Shown one piece after another: positions 42,641-52,536 of a stretch of DNA of 64,000 nt. A model generated the notes under the pieces. The model made no database searches and was not told the origin of the DNA. It saw only the letters and a list, made by a program, of their open reading frames with translations. The stretch covers positions 310,001 through 374,000 of the forward strand of contig NZ_JAGTUT010000002.1 in assembly GCF_025685605.1 (NCBI RefSeq), written 5' to 3'. Each line of letters opens with the position of its first letter. Within the stretch, counting starts at the first letter, position 1. The position numbers were made by a program, and so were the translations under genes. Source of the DNA: Granulicella arctica (GTDB lineage: Bacteria > Acidobacteriota > Terriglobia > Terriglobales > Acidobacteriaceae).

Positions 42641-44039
42641 ACTTCTCCATGCGCCGGTAGAGTGTGCCCCGGCTCAATCCCAGCGCATCCGCTGCATGGC
42701 TGACGTTGCCTGAGAAACGCGCCAGCGCCTTCCGAATCAGAATAGCCTCGACACTCTCAAGGCTCATCTCCTCCAGATTACTCGCGCCTGACCGTTGCAT
42801 ATCCGCGTTCAAGCTCAGTCCAAGATCTGCCGCTTCGATGCGTTCTCCTCGCGCCATCAGGACTGCTCGTTCCACCGTATGGTCCAACTCCCGCACGTTC
42901 CCCGGCCACGCAAATTGCATCATCACTTGCATTGCTGCCGGCTCAAATCCTTGGATGACCCTGCGGTAGCGCACCGCATATCGGGCGAGAAAGTGACCAG
43001 CAAGCGCAGGGATGTCTTCTCGACGCTCCCGCAAGGCTGGCAGACGTATCTCGACCGTGTTCAAACGAAATAGCAGGTCTTCTCGAAAATTCCCCGCTGC
43101 ACACTCTGCCGCAAGGTTCGCATTCGTCGCTGAAAGCACGCGCACATCGACCTTCTGCGTCTTCGACGATCCAACCCGTTCCAGTTCGCCTGACTCCAGA
43201 ACTCGAAGCAGCTTTGCCTGTTGCCTCACAGGTATGTTCGCAATTTCATCCAGGAAAAGCGTTCCGTGGTTTGCCAACTCGAAGCGCCCGATCCGATCCG
43301 TCCGAGCGTCTGTAAACGCCCCCTTCACATGGCCGAATAGCTCGCTCTCAAAGGTACCCTCCGGGAGCGCACCTGTATTCACCGCCACCAGCGATCGGTC
43401 AGCCCGATTGGATAGCCGATGCAGCGTCTGTGCAACGACCTCCTTACCTGTCCCATGCTCGCCAGTAATCAGCACATTCGCATCAGAAGGACCAACCCGC
43501 GCCATCAGGTCAAGGACCTGTCGCATCGCCGGCGCAGTCGCAATAAAATCGATAGTCCCCGCAGCCCTCAGAATGCGATTCTCAGCCTCAAGCCACTGCG
43601 CTCTCTTCTGGCTCCGATGCAAGTCAAGCTGGGTGCGCAAAACACTCAGCAGGCGAGCATTCTCCCATGGCTTCTGGATGAAGTCGCTCGCGCCACGTCT
43701 CATCGCTTCGACAGCAAGATCAACATTTCCCCAGGCCGTCATTACGATGATCGGCAGTTGAGCATCTATTTGCCGAACCTGCGCCACCAAGTCCAAACCT
43801 TCCTGACCAGAGGTGGTATCCCTCGTATAGTTCAGGTCGATCAAGGCACCATCGAAGCTGTCGTTCCTCAGTGCATCAAGTGCCAGCGCAGGACTTCGCA
43901 CCATCTCCAATCGGTAGCCCTCTGGCTGCAGAAGCAGCCGTAGCGCCTCGAGAATATGAGCCTGATCATCCGCAATCAGCAGTCGGCATGGACTCTCCGC
44001 GTTGGCCGCTCCCCCGTCCTTCCGCTGCTCGTCCGTCAC
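42630..44039 (-). CDS. NtrC-family sigma-54 regulator (GAFTDA variant)
   Basis: 469 residues. The receiver carries ADDQAHI, a phospho-acceptor Asp in ALIDLNYTRDTTSGQEG (with an unusual insert after it), Thr in VMTAWGN and Lys in IQKPWEN. AAA+ domain: Walker A GEHGTGKE, loop GAFTDA, Walker B GTLFLDEIAN. C-terminal Fis-type HTH: FSGNVSHAADALGLSRGTLYRR. Seventeen bases after tolC and overlapping the kinase gene. The likely activator of the sigma-54 promoter at 53888-53903 that drives this whole operon. Confidence 0.94.
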   Translation of the reverse strand: MTDEQRKDGGAANAESPCRLLIADDQAHILEALRLLLQPEGYRLEMVRSPALALDALRNDSFDGALIDLNYTRDTTSGQEGLDLVAQVRQIDAQLPIIVMTAWGNVDLAVEAMRRGASDFIQKPWENARLLSVLRTQLDLHRSQKRAQWLEAENRILRAAGTIDFIATAPAMRQVLDLMARVGPSDANVLITGEHGTGKEVVAQTLHRLSNRADRSLVAVNTGALPEGTFESELFGHVKGAFTDARTDRIGRFELANHGTLFLDEIANIPVRQQAKLLRVLESGELERVGSSKTQKVDVRVLSATNANLAAECAAGNFREDLLFRLNTVEIRLPALRERREDIPALAGHFLARYAVRYRRVIQGFEPAAMQVMMQFAWPGNVRELDHTVERAVLMARGERIEAADLGLSLNADMQRSGASNLEEMSLESVEAILIRKALARFSGNVSHAADALGLSRGTLYRRMEKYGL

Positions 44040-44056
44040 CGTCTCTCCACTCGCGC

Positions 44057-45976
44057 CTATTGGCCACCCGACTGTCTCACGGGCGCAATACCAGTCTTCG
44101 CCGATTCTATAGAAATATCGTTCGCATCCAGCGTAGACCCCACCGACCGATCGAGTTCAATCTTTGCTTTCTGGTATGCAGTCAGTGCAGCAACCAGCGT
44201 CGACTCCGATGCCGCCAAATCCCGGCGCGCTGTCAGTGTCTGGTAATTTGAGCCTGCTCCAAGCTCTTGCTCCTTAGCCGTGATGTCGAAGGTCTTCTGA
44301 GCCAGATCGCGACCCTTCCGTGCAGACGTCACTCTCGCTTCGCTCTGCTCCAGAGAATACTGGGCGTTCCGCACCTCAATGCGGATCTGCTTCCGCAATT
44401 GCTGCTGTCGCAGCTCCGACTGGCGCGTCTCCAACTCCGCTCGATACTGGTCCGACTTCGCCACTCGGTTCCGCAGTGGAATATTCACCTGCAACCCCAC
44501 ATAGTAGTCGGGAGCGCTGTTGTTGAAGGCATCCGTAACCGCACCACCGAACCCCGTCGGCGCTGTAGAAGTTAGCCCAGCCACCGGATTCTGCAAACCT
44601 GCCAGCCCTGTACCGGCATACGATGCCGTCAGAGTCACCGTCGGCAGCAGCGCGTTTCGAGCGGCATCGCGACTCAGGCGCCGATTATCGAGGTCAATGT
44701 CTGACTCACCCAATTCCAGTCGGTCATGCAGCGCACGCGTAATGATGTTCTCTGTCCGAAGTCGTCCCACAGCTAGGGTGCCAAGCCCCTGTGTCTGGTC
44801 CGCACCAGCCGAGCTCTTGTCCGTTGGACGCACCGGCATCGCTTCCAGGATCGGATCATCCAGATTCTTCGTAAGCGCATTCTTGATCAGTAACTCCTGA
44901 AACTCAAGCGTTGTCTTCGCGATAGTCAGGTCCTGCTCACGGCTTGCCACCTCCGCCTCATCCTTCATCACGTCCATTGCTGGAATGGCCTGCAGCGCAA
45001 GCTGCTTACGTCCGCTATCCAGAGCCTGCTGTGCAAACTCAAGTGAGCGCGTCTTTACCTGCTCATCCTCGTAGGCCGCAACAAGGTCCCAGTACATATC
45101 TGCGATCTGCGTCACCGTAGTCACAACCTGCAGCCTGAAGGCTTCGTCCGAGATGCGTTGGTTGTTCTTTGCAATTCTCAGGAAGCGAAGATTCGGTCCC
45201 AGTCCGAACCCGGCAAGCAACTGCTGTTGAACACCGAAGTGATAGTACGTATTCAATGTTGGATTCAAGTAGCTGAACGGACTGTTCGTCGTGGCGCGAT
45301 TGTTGCTGAACGATGCAGAGAAGGTTGTGCCTGTAGGAAAAGCCTGCACATACCCGATATCACCGACCGTCGTATTCTGCTGCAGCGTGGGAACTCCATA
45401 GATCTGTTGATTCGACAACGGCTCCGTGTAGTGCTCGATGTTGAAGTTTCCCGTGATATCCGGATCATAGGACGAAACACTCGTTCCCGTTCCTAACGTA
45501 GAAGACACCAGGCCAGAAGCGCCCGCTCCTGCACCGCCTGCACCGCCCGAAGTTCCACCAGCGCCTGCACCGCTCGAGCCTGATCCAAAGCCACCAACAC
45601 CACCACCCGGGGTGTTCTGGACCACTCCGGTATTTACACCGCGAAACGTACCGCCCGCCTGCGTCCGCAAAATATCGGCCTGCGCAATCGGCAGGTTATA
45701 GCGCGCAATCGCCAGATCGAGATTATTCTCGAGCGCCAACGCGACCGCATCGCGCAAGCTCAACTCCAGAACCCCGTTCTGTACAAGCGCATCGATCCTT
45801 GCAGAGTTCGCCAGGTTCGGGCGGGGCACCAGGGTCGCCCGATACGTACTGATTGGATTGTACGAATGCGGTATATCCAACCGTAGCGCCGGCGAGGTTG
45901 CCACCTGTCCCATTGCTGAGACAGTCGCGAGCAAGATCAAACCAGTACCGCATCGCAAACCCTCCGCCCTCATCAA
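44057..45976 (-). CDS. TolC-family outer-membrane efflux channel
   Basis: 639 residues with signal peptide (GTGLILLATVSAMGQ). Two OEP halves; helical coiled-coil segments such as LSLRDAVALALENNLDLAIAR and QKTFDITAKEQELGAGSNYQ. A glycine/serine-rich insert of about 40 residues (around 130-170) is seen where other TolC proteins have a loop. It overlaps the ATPase gene upstream by 4 bp and provides the outer-membrane exit of the exporter. Confidence 0.92.
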   Translation of the reverse strand: MMRAEGLRCGTGLILLATVSAMGQVATSPALRLDIPHSYNPISTYRATLVPRPNLANSARIDALVQNGVLELSLRDAVALALENNLDLAIARYNLPIAQADILRTQAGGTFRGVNTGVVQNTPGGGVGGFGSGSSGAGAGGTSGGAGGAGAGASGLVSSTLGTGTSVSSYDPDITGNFNIEHYTEPLSNQQIYGVPTLQQNTTVGDIGYVQAFPTGTTFSASFSNNRATTNSPFSYLNPTLNTYYHFGVQQQLLAGFGLGPNLRFLRIAKNNQRISDEAFRLQVVTTVTQIADMYWDLVAAYEDEQVKTRSLEFAQQALDSGRKQLALQAIPAMDVMKDEAEVASREQDLTIAKTTLEFQELLIKNALTKNLDDPILEAMPVRPTDKSSAGADQTQGLGTLAVGRLRTENIITRALHDRLELGESDIDLDNRRLSRDAARNALLPTVTLTASYAGTGLAGLQNPVAGLTSTAPTGFGGAVTDAFNNSAPDYYVGLQVNIPLRNRVAKSDQYRAELETRQSELRQQQLRKQIRIEVRNAQYSLEQSEARVTSARKGRDLAQKTFDITAKEQELGAGSNYQTLTARRDLAASESTLVAALTAYQKAKIELDRSVGSTLDANDISIESAKTGIAPVRQSGGQ

Positions 45977-46668
45977 GACCGAACCTCCGCGAGCAGACCT
46001 GCCGTATCGTGCGACAACCAGCCATCCCGTAGCTCGATCACCCTTGTTCCATACGCCGCATTGGCCTCCGCATGCGTCACCTGCACGATGGTCGTACCCT
46101 CTTGGTTCAGCTTTCGAAAAAGCTCCATAATCTCCCGCGACTGCTCCGAATGCAGATTACCCGTCGGCTCATCCGCCAGCAGCAGCGAAGGCTTGTGGAT
46201 CACCGCTCGCGCCACCCCCACCAGCTGCTGCTGCCCCCCGGAAAGCTGGCTTGGATAGAGATCCTTCTTACCCACAATGTGGAACCTGTCCAACGTATCC
46301 GCCACAAGCGCCTGCCGCTCCGATCGCGGAATGTCCTTGTAAGAAAGCGGCAGATCGATATTCTCAGCAACGGTCAAATCATCCAACAGATGATAGCTTT
46401 GGAACACCATGCCAATGCGGCGTCGAGCTAGCTCTGCCCGCTGCTTGCGGTTCATTGCGTGTACCGCCTGATCCTCGAAACTAAACTCGCCCCGCCATTG
46501 GTCATCTAGCATCGCCAGCACATTCAGCAGCGACGACTTCCCCGCCCCGGACGGACCCATCACGGTTACAAACTCACCTTCGCGAATCGTCAGGTTCACC
46601 CTGCGCAGCACCCAGGTCTCGGTGTGCCCCGTCTTATAGCTGCGTTCCAGGTTCTTCAGTTCGATCAT
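45973..46668 (-). CDS. ABC transporter ATPase (MacB/LolD type), second copy
   Basis: 231 residues: Walker A GPSGAGKS, signature LSGGQQQL, Walker B SLLLADEPTGNL, His switch VQVTHAE. Belongs to the group that pairs with FtsX/MacB permeases. It sits between the permease gene (4 bp gap) and tolC (4-bp overlap). The end of the signature has Leu where the first ATPase has Arg. Confidence 0.93.
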   Translation of the reverse strand: MIELKNLERSYKTGHTETWVLRRVNLTIREGEFVTVMGPSGAGKSSLLNVLAMLDDQWRGEFSFEDQAVHAMNRKQRAELARRRIGMVFQSYHLLDDLTVAENIDLPLSYKDIPRSERQALVADTLDRFHIVGKKDLYPSQLSGGQQQLVGVARAVIHKPSLLLADEPTGNLHSEQSREIMELFRKLNQEGTTIVQVTHAEANAAYGTRVIELRDGWLSHDTAGLLAEVRS

Positions 46669-46671
46669 TGT

Positions 46672-49176
46672 TTACTCCGTCCTCAATGCTTCCATCGGTT
46701 CAATTCCTGCTGCGCGCATTGCAGGAAGAAAGCTCGCTACCAAGGTCGCGGCCAGCATCGCCAACGCGGCCGCGATCAGGGCTGCACTTGTGCTCGAAAG
46801 CAACTGCGTAATCGTCCCGCCACCCATATACACGTAATCAGAAAGCACGCTTCCCACAATGCGCGGAACCATGACGCTTACCATTCCACCCACAACCAAC
46901 CCCGTCCCCAGCAATACGAGGCCACGTCGCATGACAAACGCAAGTACCTGCGTCCGTTGAGCACCAAGCGCCAGCCTGACGCCTATCTCTCGCGTCCGCT
47001 GCGTCACCTGATAGCTCAGCAACCCAAACAGTCCAATCATCGTAAGCAGCAGCGCAAATCCAGCGAAGCCTCCCGCAATCCAGGCAAAGAAGGAAGGTCC
47101 AGCCACCGTATGGTCGATCACAGCCTGCATGGTCTCGATCTTCGCCACGGGGATATCGACGTCCGCAGCGCTTACCGCCCTCTCGATCGCCGCAGCAACA
47201 TCCACGTCGCCCGCCGTCCGAAGTGCAAACGTGGTTGGAAACCAGCCATTGATCATCTTCGTAACAACATCCGAAAGTTGAGCGAATGGAGCGTAGATCA
47301 TCACCTGAGGTTCCTCGGCAAGCGAGTTGGATCGCGTATTAGCGACGACGCCAACGATCGTCATCGGTATCTCTCCCTTGCCACCCATGACCACCTGATG
47401 TCCGAGCGGTGACTGCCCCGGCCACCATCGCCGCGCAGCCTCTTCGTTCACCATTGCGACGGGCGCGACACCGGCACGATCCTGATCTGCGACATCACGC
47501 CCCTGCAAAACCGACACACCCAGCGTGCGAAAGTATCCTGGCGTAATCGCGCGAAACTCCACCATGTTGTCGTTGAGGTTAGGCTGTTCAACCGGATGGG
47601 CCCCGCTGTTCAAACCGCGGTCAAGGGGCAGTCCGTTTACCGCCGCCACTCGCTGCACGCCCGGGTAATGCGCCAACCCAGCTATTACCTTCTGGATAAA
47701 CCGCTCGGTGTGCTGCGTGCCTGCATATGGTCCTCCTTTCAAGGTTACCTGGGCCACGGTCAGCCGCTCTACCAGCACTCCAGAGGGCACCGCACGAAGT
47801 TTGAGGAAGGTTCCCAGCAGAAGTGATGCCGTCGACAGCAATACCATCGCGAGCGCAACCTGTCCTACCATCAGGGCCTTGCCAAGCCGAATCTGTGACA
47901 CCGACCCACCCATCGTTCCCACCTGCAACACGCGGTTCGCATCCTGCCGAAATACTCCAAGCGCCGGCAACAAGCCAAAGAGAAGTGTCGTCACACAAGC
48001 AATCGCCAGCGTTGTAAAAATCGGCAATCCTGTCCCCTGCAGATGCGGTATCGCCAACGGAGAAGCTGCATACAGCAGCGGTGTTCCGAACTTCGCAATC
48101 ACTAACCCCGCAGCAGCGCCAGCAAGAGCCAACAAAAGACTTTCCACCATCATCAGTCGCAGCATACTGCCACGTGTAGCCCCTAGCGCCGTTCGCAAAG
48201 CGATCTCGCGAGCCCGTTGTGACGCTCGTGCCGTCATCATCACGCCAAGGTTCAGGCACGCTACCAGAAGTACGGCAATCACCGCTGCCAGCATCGTAAG
48301 CAGACTGGTTCGCGTCTCACTCACAATCACTTCCTGCAGCGGCCAAAGTCGAAAGTCATGGACGACTCCTGGCTGAATTGTCCATCGAAGATAACCAGGA
48401 AACAGTTTGTAGTACGGCCACTTAAGTCCATCTAACTCCTGTTGCGCCTGTGCCATGCTGACACCAGGCTTCAATCGTCCAATAGCCTGAAAGTTGTTAC
48501 CGTCGTATCCCGGGCTTTTCGGTCCAAGTTGCAACGGCGTCCATATGTCCGCGTCCGAGGACTTCCCCGCCTCGCGACCACCGCTCGCCCCCAGACTCAG
48601 CGCTGGCATCACGCCTACTACGGTGTACGCGTCTTCATTGACACGGATCGCCGCACCCACGATCTTCGAATCGCTACTAAATGCTCGCCGCCACAGGGCA
48701 TCGCTCAGCAACACTGCCTTCGGCCCATTGGGCAGATCCTCATCAGCAGTAAACCAGCGACCCAGCGCGGGCCGTACGGCCAACGTCGGAAAATACCCTT
48801 TACTCACATGCGTTCCCACTACTTGAAACGCATGCGCCGCATCGCCCGCGCCGATGGAGAGACTTTCTCCGGTCGTCTCGCCATCCGAAACGCCGATCGA
48901 CACGAAGTTGCGAGTATGCTCCTCAATAAAGTCCGCTCCAGCTCCCGTCAATCGATTGTTTGGCCTTTGTTGCGGAAATGTAAATGCCAGGCCTACCAGC
49001 CGATCCTGCTCCGGATACGGCAGTGGCGCTAGCAGCACATCCCGCACCACGCTATACATCGATGCAGTTGCCCCGATTCCCAGTGCCAGCGTGAGGACAG
49101 CCGTCACTGTGAATGCCGGAGCTTTCCGCAACTGCCGCAGCGAAAACTGAATATCTTGCATCAACGAAATAGTCAC
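46672..49176 (-). CDS. MacB-like ABC permease, two FtsX domains (exporter copy 2)
   Basis: 834 residues: helix 1 (VTAVLTLALGIGATASMYSVV), MacB-type periplasmic domain, FtsX domain with three helices (about 285-400), a second helix and periplasmic domain, and a second FtsX domain (about 700-834: GVRLALGAQRTQVLAFVMRRGL). Duplicated length is the ADOP layout, but no N-terminal soluble extension is present and ABC ATPases flank it. Start GTG at 49176 follows GGAGG with a 4-nt spacer; ATG 49161 is an alternative. Confidence 0.9.
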   Translation of the reverse strand: MTISLMQDIQFSLRQLRKAPAFTVTAVLTLALGIGATASMYSVVRDVLLAPLPYPEQDRLVGLAFTFPQQRPNNRLTGAGADFIEEHTRNFVSIGVSDGETTGESLSIGAGDAAHAFQVVGTHVSKGYFPTLAVRPALGRWFTADEDLPNGPKAVLLSDALWRRAFSSDSKIVGAAIRVNEDAYTVVGVMPALSLGASGGREAGKSSDADIWTPLQLGPKSPGYDGNNFQAIGRLKPGVSMAQAQQELDGLKWPYYKLFPGYLRWTIQPGVVHDFRLWPLQEVIVSETRTSLLTMLAAVIAVLLVACLNLGVMMTARASQRAREIALRTALGATRGSMLRLMMVESLLLALAGAAAGLVIAKFGTPLLYAASPLAIPHLQGTGLPIFTTLAIACVTTLLFGLLPALGVFRQDANRVLQVGTMGGSVSQIRLGKALMVGQVALAMVLLSTASLLLGTFLKLRAVPSGVLVERLTVAQVTLKGGPYAGTQHTERFIQKVIAGLAHYPGVQRVAAVNGLPLDRGLNSGAHPVEQPNLNDNMVEFRAITPGYFRTLGVSVLQGRDVADQDRAGVAPVAMVNEEAARRWWPGQSPLGHQVVMGGKGEIPMTIVGVVANTRSNSLAEEPQVMIYAPFAQLSDVVTKMINGWFPTTFALRTAGDVDVAAAIERAVSAADVDIPVAKIETMQAVIDHTVAGPSFFAWIAGGFAGFALLLTMIGLFGLLSYQVTQRTREIGVRLALGAQRTQVLAFVMRRGLVLLGTGLVVGGMVSVMVPRIVGSVLSDYVYMGGGTITQLLSSTSAALIAAALAMLAATLVASFLPAMRAAGIEPMEALRTE

Positions 49177-49187
49177 ACAGCCTCCTT

Positions 49188-51710
49188 TTACTCGATCCTC
49201 AGTGCTTCAGTTGGCTCGACCTTCGCAGCTCGCAAAGCCGGAACAGCGGAGGCTATCAACACCATCACTGCGGTAACGGCTAAACATCCCACAAGCGTCG
49301 CAGGATCAGAAGACGACACGCCGAACAACTGGCTTCGCAGCAGACGCGAAAGCCCTACGGCAACCGGTAACGCAATGAGCACCGCCACACCCGCTACCTT
49401 CGCCATGTCACCCACCACAAGCCGCATCACAACAAGCCGTTGCGCCCCAAGCGCCATGCGTATGCCAATCTCTCGTGTGCGCTGCGTCGTCGCATACGCA
49501 AGAACACCATACAAACCAATGCCGGCCAGCACCGTTGCCAAGACCCCGAATGACACGGCAAGCAGTGTAACGGTGCGATCGTCTCGTAATACCTCGTCGA
49601 TCAGTTGGTCCATGGTGTTCATCTCATCCACCGCCAGGTCAGCATCAACCTGCTGCATCGCGTGGCGGACCGCCGTCACACTGTTTGCCGATGCACCCGC
49701 TGTTCTCACGTAAAAATACGTTTCACGCACAGCATGAGAGAGCGACTGATCGAACGGCATGTACAGCGTGGGCTCCGGCTGGTCACGGATGCCGGAGTGC
49801 TTCGAATCACGAACCACGCCAACGATCTCCGTGTCGAAGACAGGCTTCGACGAAGCGCCGTCCATCAGACGGTGACCCAATGCATTCTGTGCCCTGCCAA
49901 AGTAGCGTCGCGCAAAACTTTCATTGACCACAGCAACCTTCGGACCTGCCGCGTTGTCCGACACGTTAAACTGCCGCCCCGCAAGAAGCGGAATCTGCAT
50001 CGTCAAGAAGTAGGCCGGATTTACAGCGCTCTTTTCGACATCCATCTCGTCATCCGTCGCCGGAGTATACCCATCGACGGAGATGTTTCCACCCTGCGTT
50101 GAGCCCGACAGCAGCGGGTCGTCCGTCGCCGCAACGCCTTCCACTCCCGGAATCGCGCCAAGCGAATCCGCAATGCGCTGTTGCAGCGCCGGCATCTTCA
50201 TCGCGCTATAGCCGGCAAGGTTTGGGTGGATGTTGAAGCTGAGAACATGGCCCGTATTGAAGCCCACATCGACCGCACGCAATTTCTGCATCGTCCTTAC
50301 GAACAAGCCTGCTCCGACCAGCAGCAGTACGCTCAGGCCAATCTGCAGGCATACGATCATCCTTCGGAGGACCAGCATGCCACCAGAGCCAGTCGAGCTG
50401 CTCTCCCTGAGAGCCGTCGTCAGGTTCAAGCGACGGAGCTGCAGTGCAGGAGCCATGCTAAAGCAGAGGCTCACGAGCAAGGCAATCCCGAAGTTGAAGA
50501 GCAACACCCGTCCGTCGAGCGCCGCTGAAAAGATGCTCGTCCCATCAGCCTCCGAAAGACTATGAACCAGCACGCGCAACGCAGCAGGCGCAAGCAGCAG
50601 ACCCGCGCCGCCGCCCAGTACGCCGATCAGCAAACCCTCAAGTACGAGCTGCCCCATCATGCGCCGATCGCTTGCACCAAGCGCTGTTCGTAGCGAGAAC
50701 TCACGTACTCTCCCAGCCGACCGCACCAGCAATAAGCTGGCGACATTCACTGAAGAGATCAGCAGGACTAATATCGCCATGCCCATCACCACCAGCAGCG
50801 GCTTCTGCAGAGCATCTCGGCTATAAGAAAACCCACGCGCGCCCGGTAGAACACGCAGTCGGCTGTTCGTCAGAAAATCCGCAACAAAATGTGGCGACTG
50901 GTGGCCGAGCGCCTTCAACTCGTCTGCTCGCAACGCATACCAAAGCGGCGCCACAGAAGTCTGCGCCTGTGCCATAGACTCGCCATCGCGCAACCGTCCC
51001 AGGATGTTCATCCAACGATCTTTGTGATTGGTCAGGCGTCGGCCCTGCCCTGGAATTACCTGCTCCAGCATCGACATCGGCACAAACACCCCGGGAGTCT
51101 GCCCCCACACCGCGCTGTGAAACCCCGGCGCCGCTATGCCGATCACCTCAAACGGATATCCATTGAGAGACAGACTCTTACCGATCAGCCCTGAGGCTGA
51201 TCCCAGATGACTCTGCCAGAAATCGAAGGAGAGCACAGCCACCGGATTTGCTCCGGGAGCCGTATCATCAGCCGCACTCAACAACCGGCCCTCGTACGCC
51301 CGCGCTCCAAGCACGCTGAAATAGTCCCCACTCACCACCTCTCCATCCGCAAACTGTGCGCTACCCTGCCAGGTCACATCAAGCCCCGCTGGCGAAGTCG
51401 CAATAAGTCCTTGGAACGCACGGTTCTGCTCGCGAAGATCGCGGTACATCGGATAGGAAAAATATGCGTCCGCATCGCCACCATGGCTGCTCGTATGCCC
51501 TTGCCACGCCTTGCCCGTACCTTCCAGCACCACAAGCTGCTGCGGATCGCGAACCGGCAGCGAACGGAGAAGCGCCTGGTCCAGCAGCGAGAAGATTGCC
51601 GTATTGGCGCCGATTCCCAGCGCCAGCGTAAGCACCGCCGTCAACGCAAGTGCAGGTGCTCGGCGAAGCTGTCGAAGAGCAAAGCGAAAATCTTGAAGAA
51701 TGGTCTGCAT
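49188..51710 (-). CDS. MacB-like ABC permease, two FtsX domains (exporter copy 1)
   Basis: 840 residues with the same layout as the neighbouring permease: helix 1 LTAVLTLALGIGANTAIFSLL, MacB-type periplasmic domain, FtsX domain (about 285-405), a second periplasmic domain and final FtsX helices (REIGIRMALGAQRLVVMRLV). The two are diverged paralogues in tandem with an 11-bp gap, so they may form a heterodimer or serve as alternatives. Confidence 0.9.
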   Translation of the reverse strand: MQTILQDFRFALRQLRRAPALALTAVLTLALGIGANTAIFSLLDQALLRSLPVRDPQQLVVLEGTGKAWQGHTSSHGGDADAYFSYPMYRDLREQNRAFQGLIATSPAGLDVTWQGSAQFADGEVVSGDYFSVLGARAYEGRLLSAADDTAPGANPVAVLSFDFWQSHLGSASGLIGKSLSLNGYPFEVIGIAAPGFHSAVWGQTPGVFVPMSMLEQVIPGQGRRLTNHKDRWMNILGRLRDGESMAQAQTSVAPLWYALRADELKALGHQSPHFVADFLTNSRLRVLPGARGFSYSRDALQKPLLVVMGMAILVLLISSVNVASLLLVRSAGRVREFSLRTALGASDRRMMGQLVLEGLLIGVLGGGAGLLLAPAALRVLVHSLSEADGTSIFSAALDGRVLLFNFGIALLVSLCFSMAPALQLRRLNLTTALRESSSTGSGGMLVLRRMIVCLQIGLSVLLLVGAGLFVRTMQKLRAVDVGFNTGHVLSFNIHPNLAGYSAMKMPALQQRIADSLGAIPGVEGVAATDDPLLSGSTQGGNISVDGYTPATDDEMDVEKSAVNPAYFLTMQIPLLAGRQFNVSDNAAGPKVAVVNESFARRYFGRAQNALGHRLMDGASSKPVFDTEIVGVVRDSKHSGIRDQPEPTLYMPFDQSLSHAVRETYFYVRTAGASANSVTAVRHAMQQVDADLAVDEMNTMDQLIDEVLRDDRTVTLLAVSFGVLATVLAGIGLYGVLAYATTQRTREIGIRMALGAQRLVVMRLVVGDMAKVAGVAVLIALPVAVGLSRLLRSQLFGVSSSDPATLVGCLAVTAVMVLIASAVPALRAAKVEPTEALRIE

Positions 51711-51761
51711 CGTGTCCTCTATCGCGCCGCAACGTCCATCACGGTATGGCGCCTGCTGCTC

Positions 51762-52472
51762 CTAAATCTCAGCCATCAAATGCTGCAACTCACCTTCAGC
51801 CACAACCTTGCCGTCGAAGAGGTGCACCTGTCGCTCCGCATGCGCCGCAAATCGTGGATCGTGCGTCACCATGCAAATCGTCGAGCCTTCTTCGTGAAGC
51901 TCCTTCAGCAGCTTCATCACGGCCTCACCATTCTTAGAATCAAGGTTGCCCGTAGGCTCGTCCGCAAGCAGGATCGATGGCGATCCTGCCAGTGCCCTCG
52001 CCACCGCAACCCTCTGCTGCTGACCACCTGAAAGCTGCGCCGGATAGTGCCGCATCCGGTGCGCCATATTCACTCGCTCAAGCGACTCCTGCACTCGCTT
52101 CTTGCGCTCAGCGGAAGGCATGCCTGCTCGGTAAGTCAACGGAAGCTCCACGTTCTCCGCCACCGTGAGATCGCCAATCAGATTAAAGCTCTGGAAGATA
52201 AATCCGATCTCCTGATTACGAATCCGCGAGCGATCCCCAAAGTTCAGATTCGCAACCTCCTTCCCGTTCAGCATGTACCTCCCCGTAGTGGGTGTATCCA
52301 GCAGCCCGATGATGGACAGCAGTGTCGATTTACCGCAGCCCGAAGGCCCCGACATAGCCACGTATTCACCCCGTGAGATCTCCAGGTGAACCCCCGAAAG
52401 CGCATGCGTCTCAATCTCGTCCGTGTAGAAGACCTTCGTCATTCCTTCAATCGAAATAATCATCTGGCTCAT
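51762..52472 (-). CDS. ABC transporter ATPase (MacB/LolD type), first copy
   Basis: 236 residues: Walker A GPSGCGKS, signature LSGGQQQRVAVARAL, Walker B ILLADEPTGNLDS, His switch MVTHDPR. Powers a FtsX/MacB-type permease. Lies between the adaptor and the first permease; 51 bp precede the permease. Confidence 0.95.
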   Translation of the reverse strand: MSQMIISIEGMTKVFYTDEIETHALSGVHLEISRGEYVAMSGPSGCGKSTLLSIIGLLDTPTTGRYMLNGKEVANLNFGDRSRIRNQEIGFIFQSFNLIGDLTVAENVELPLTYRAGMPSAERKKRVQESLERVNMAHRMRHYPAQLSGGQQQRVAVARALAGSPSILLADEPTGNLDSKNGEAVMKLLKELHEEGSTICMVTHDPRFAAHAERQVHLFDGKVVAEGELQHLMAEI

Positions 52473-52536
52473 CGTTCCCTCACACCTTTCACTACAAATC
52501 TCATAACCTGAGCAAAGCTGAAGACCTGGCAGCCCA

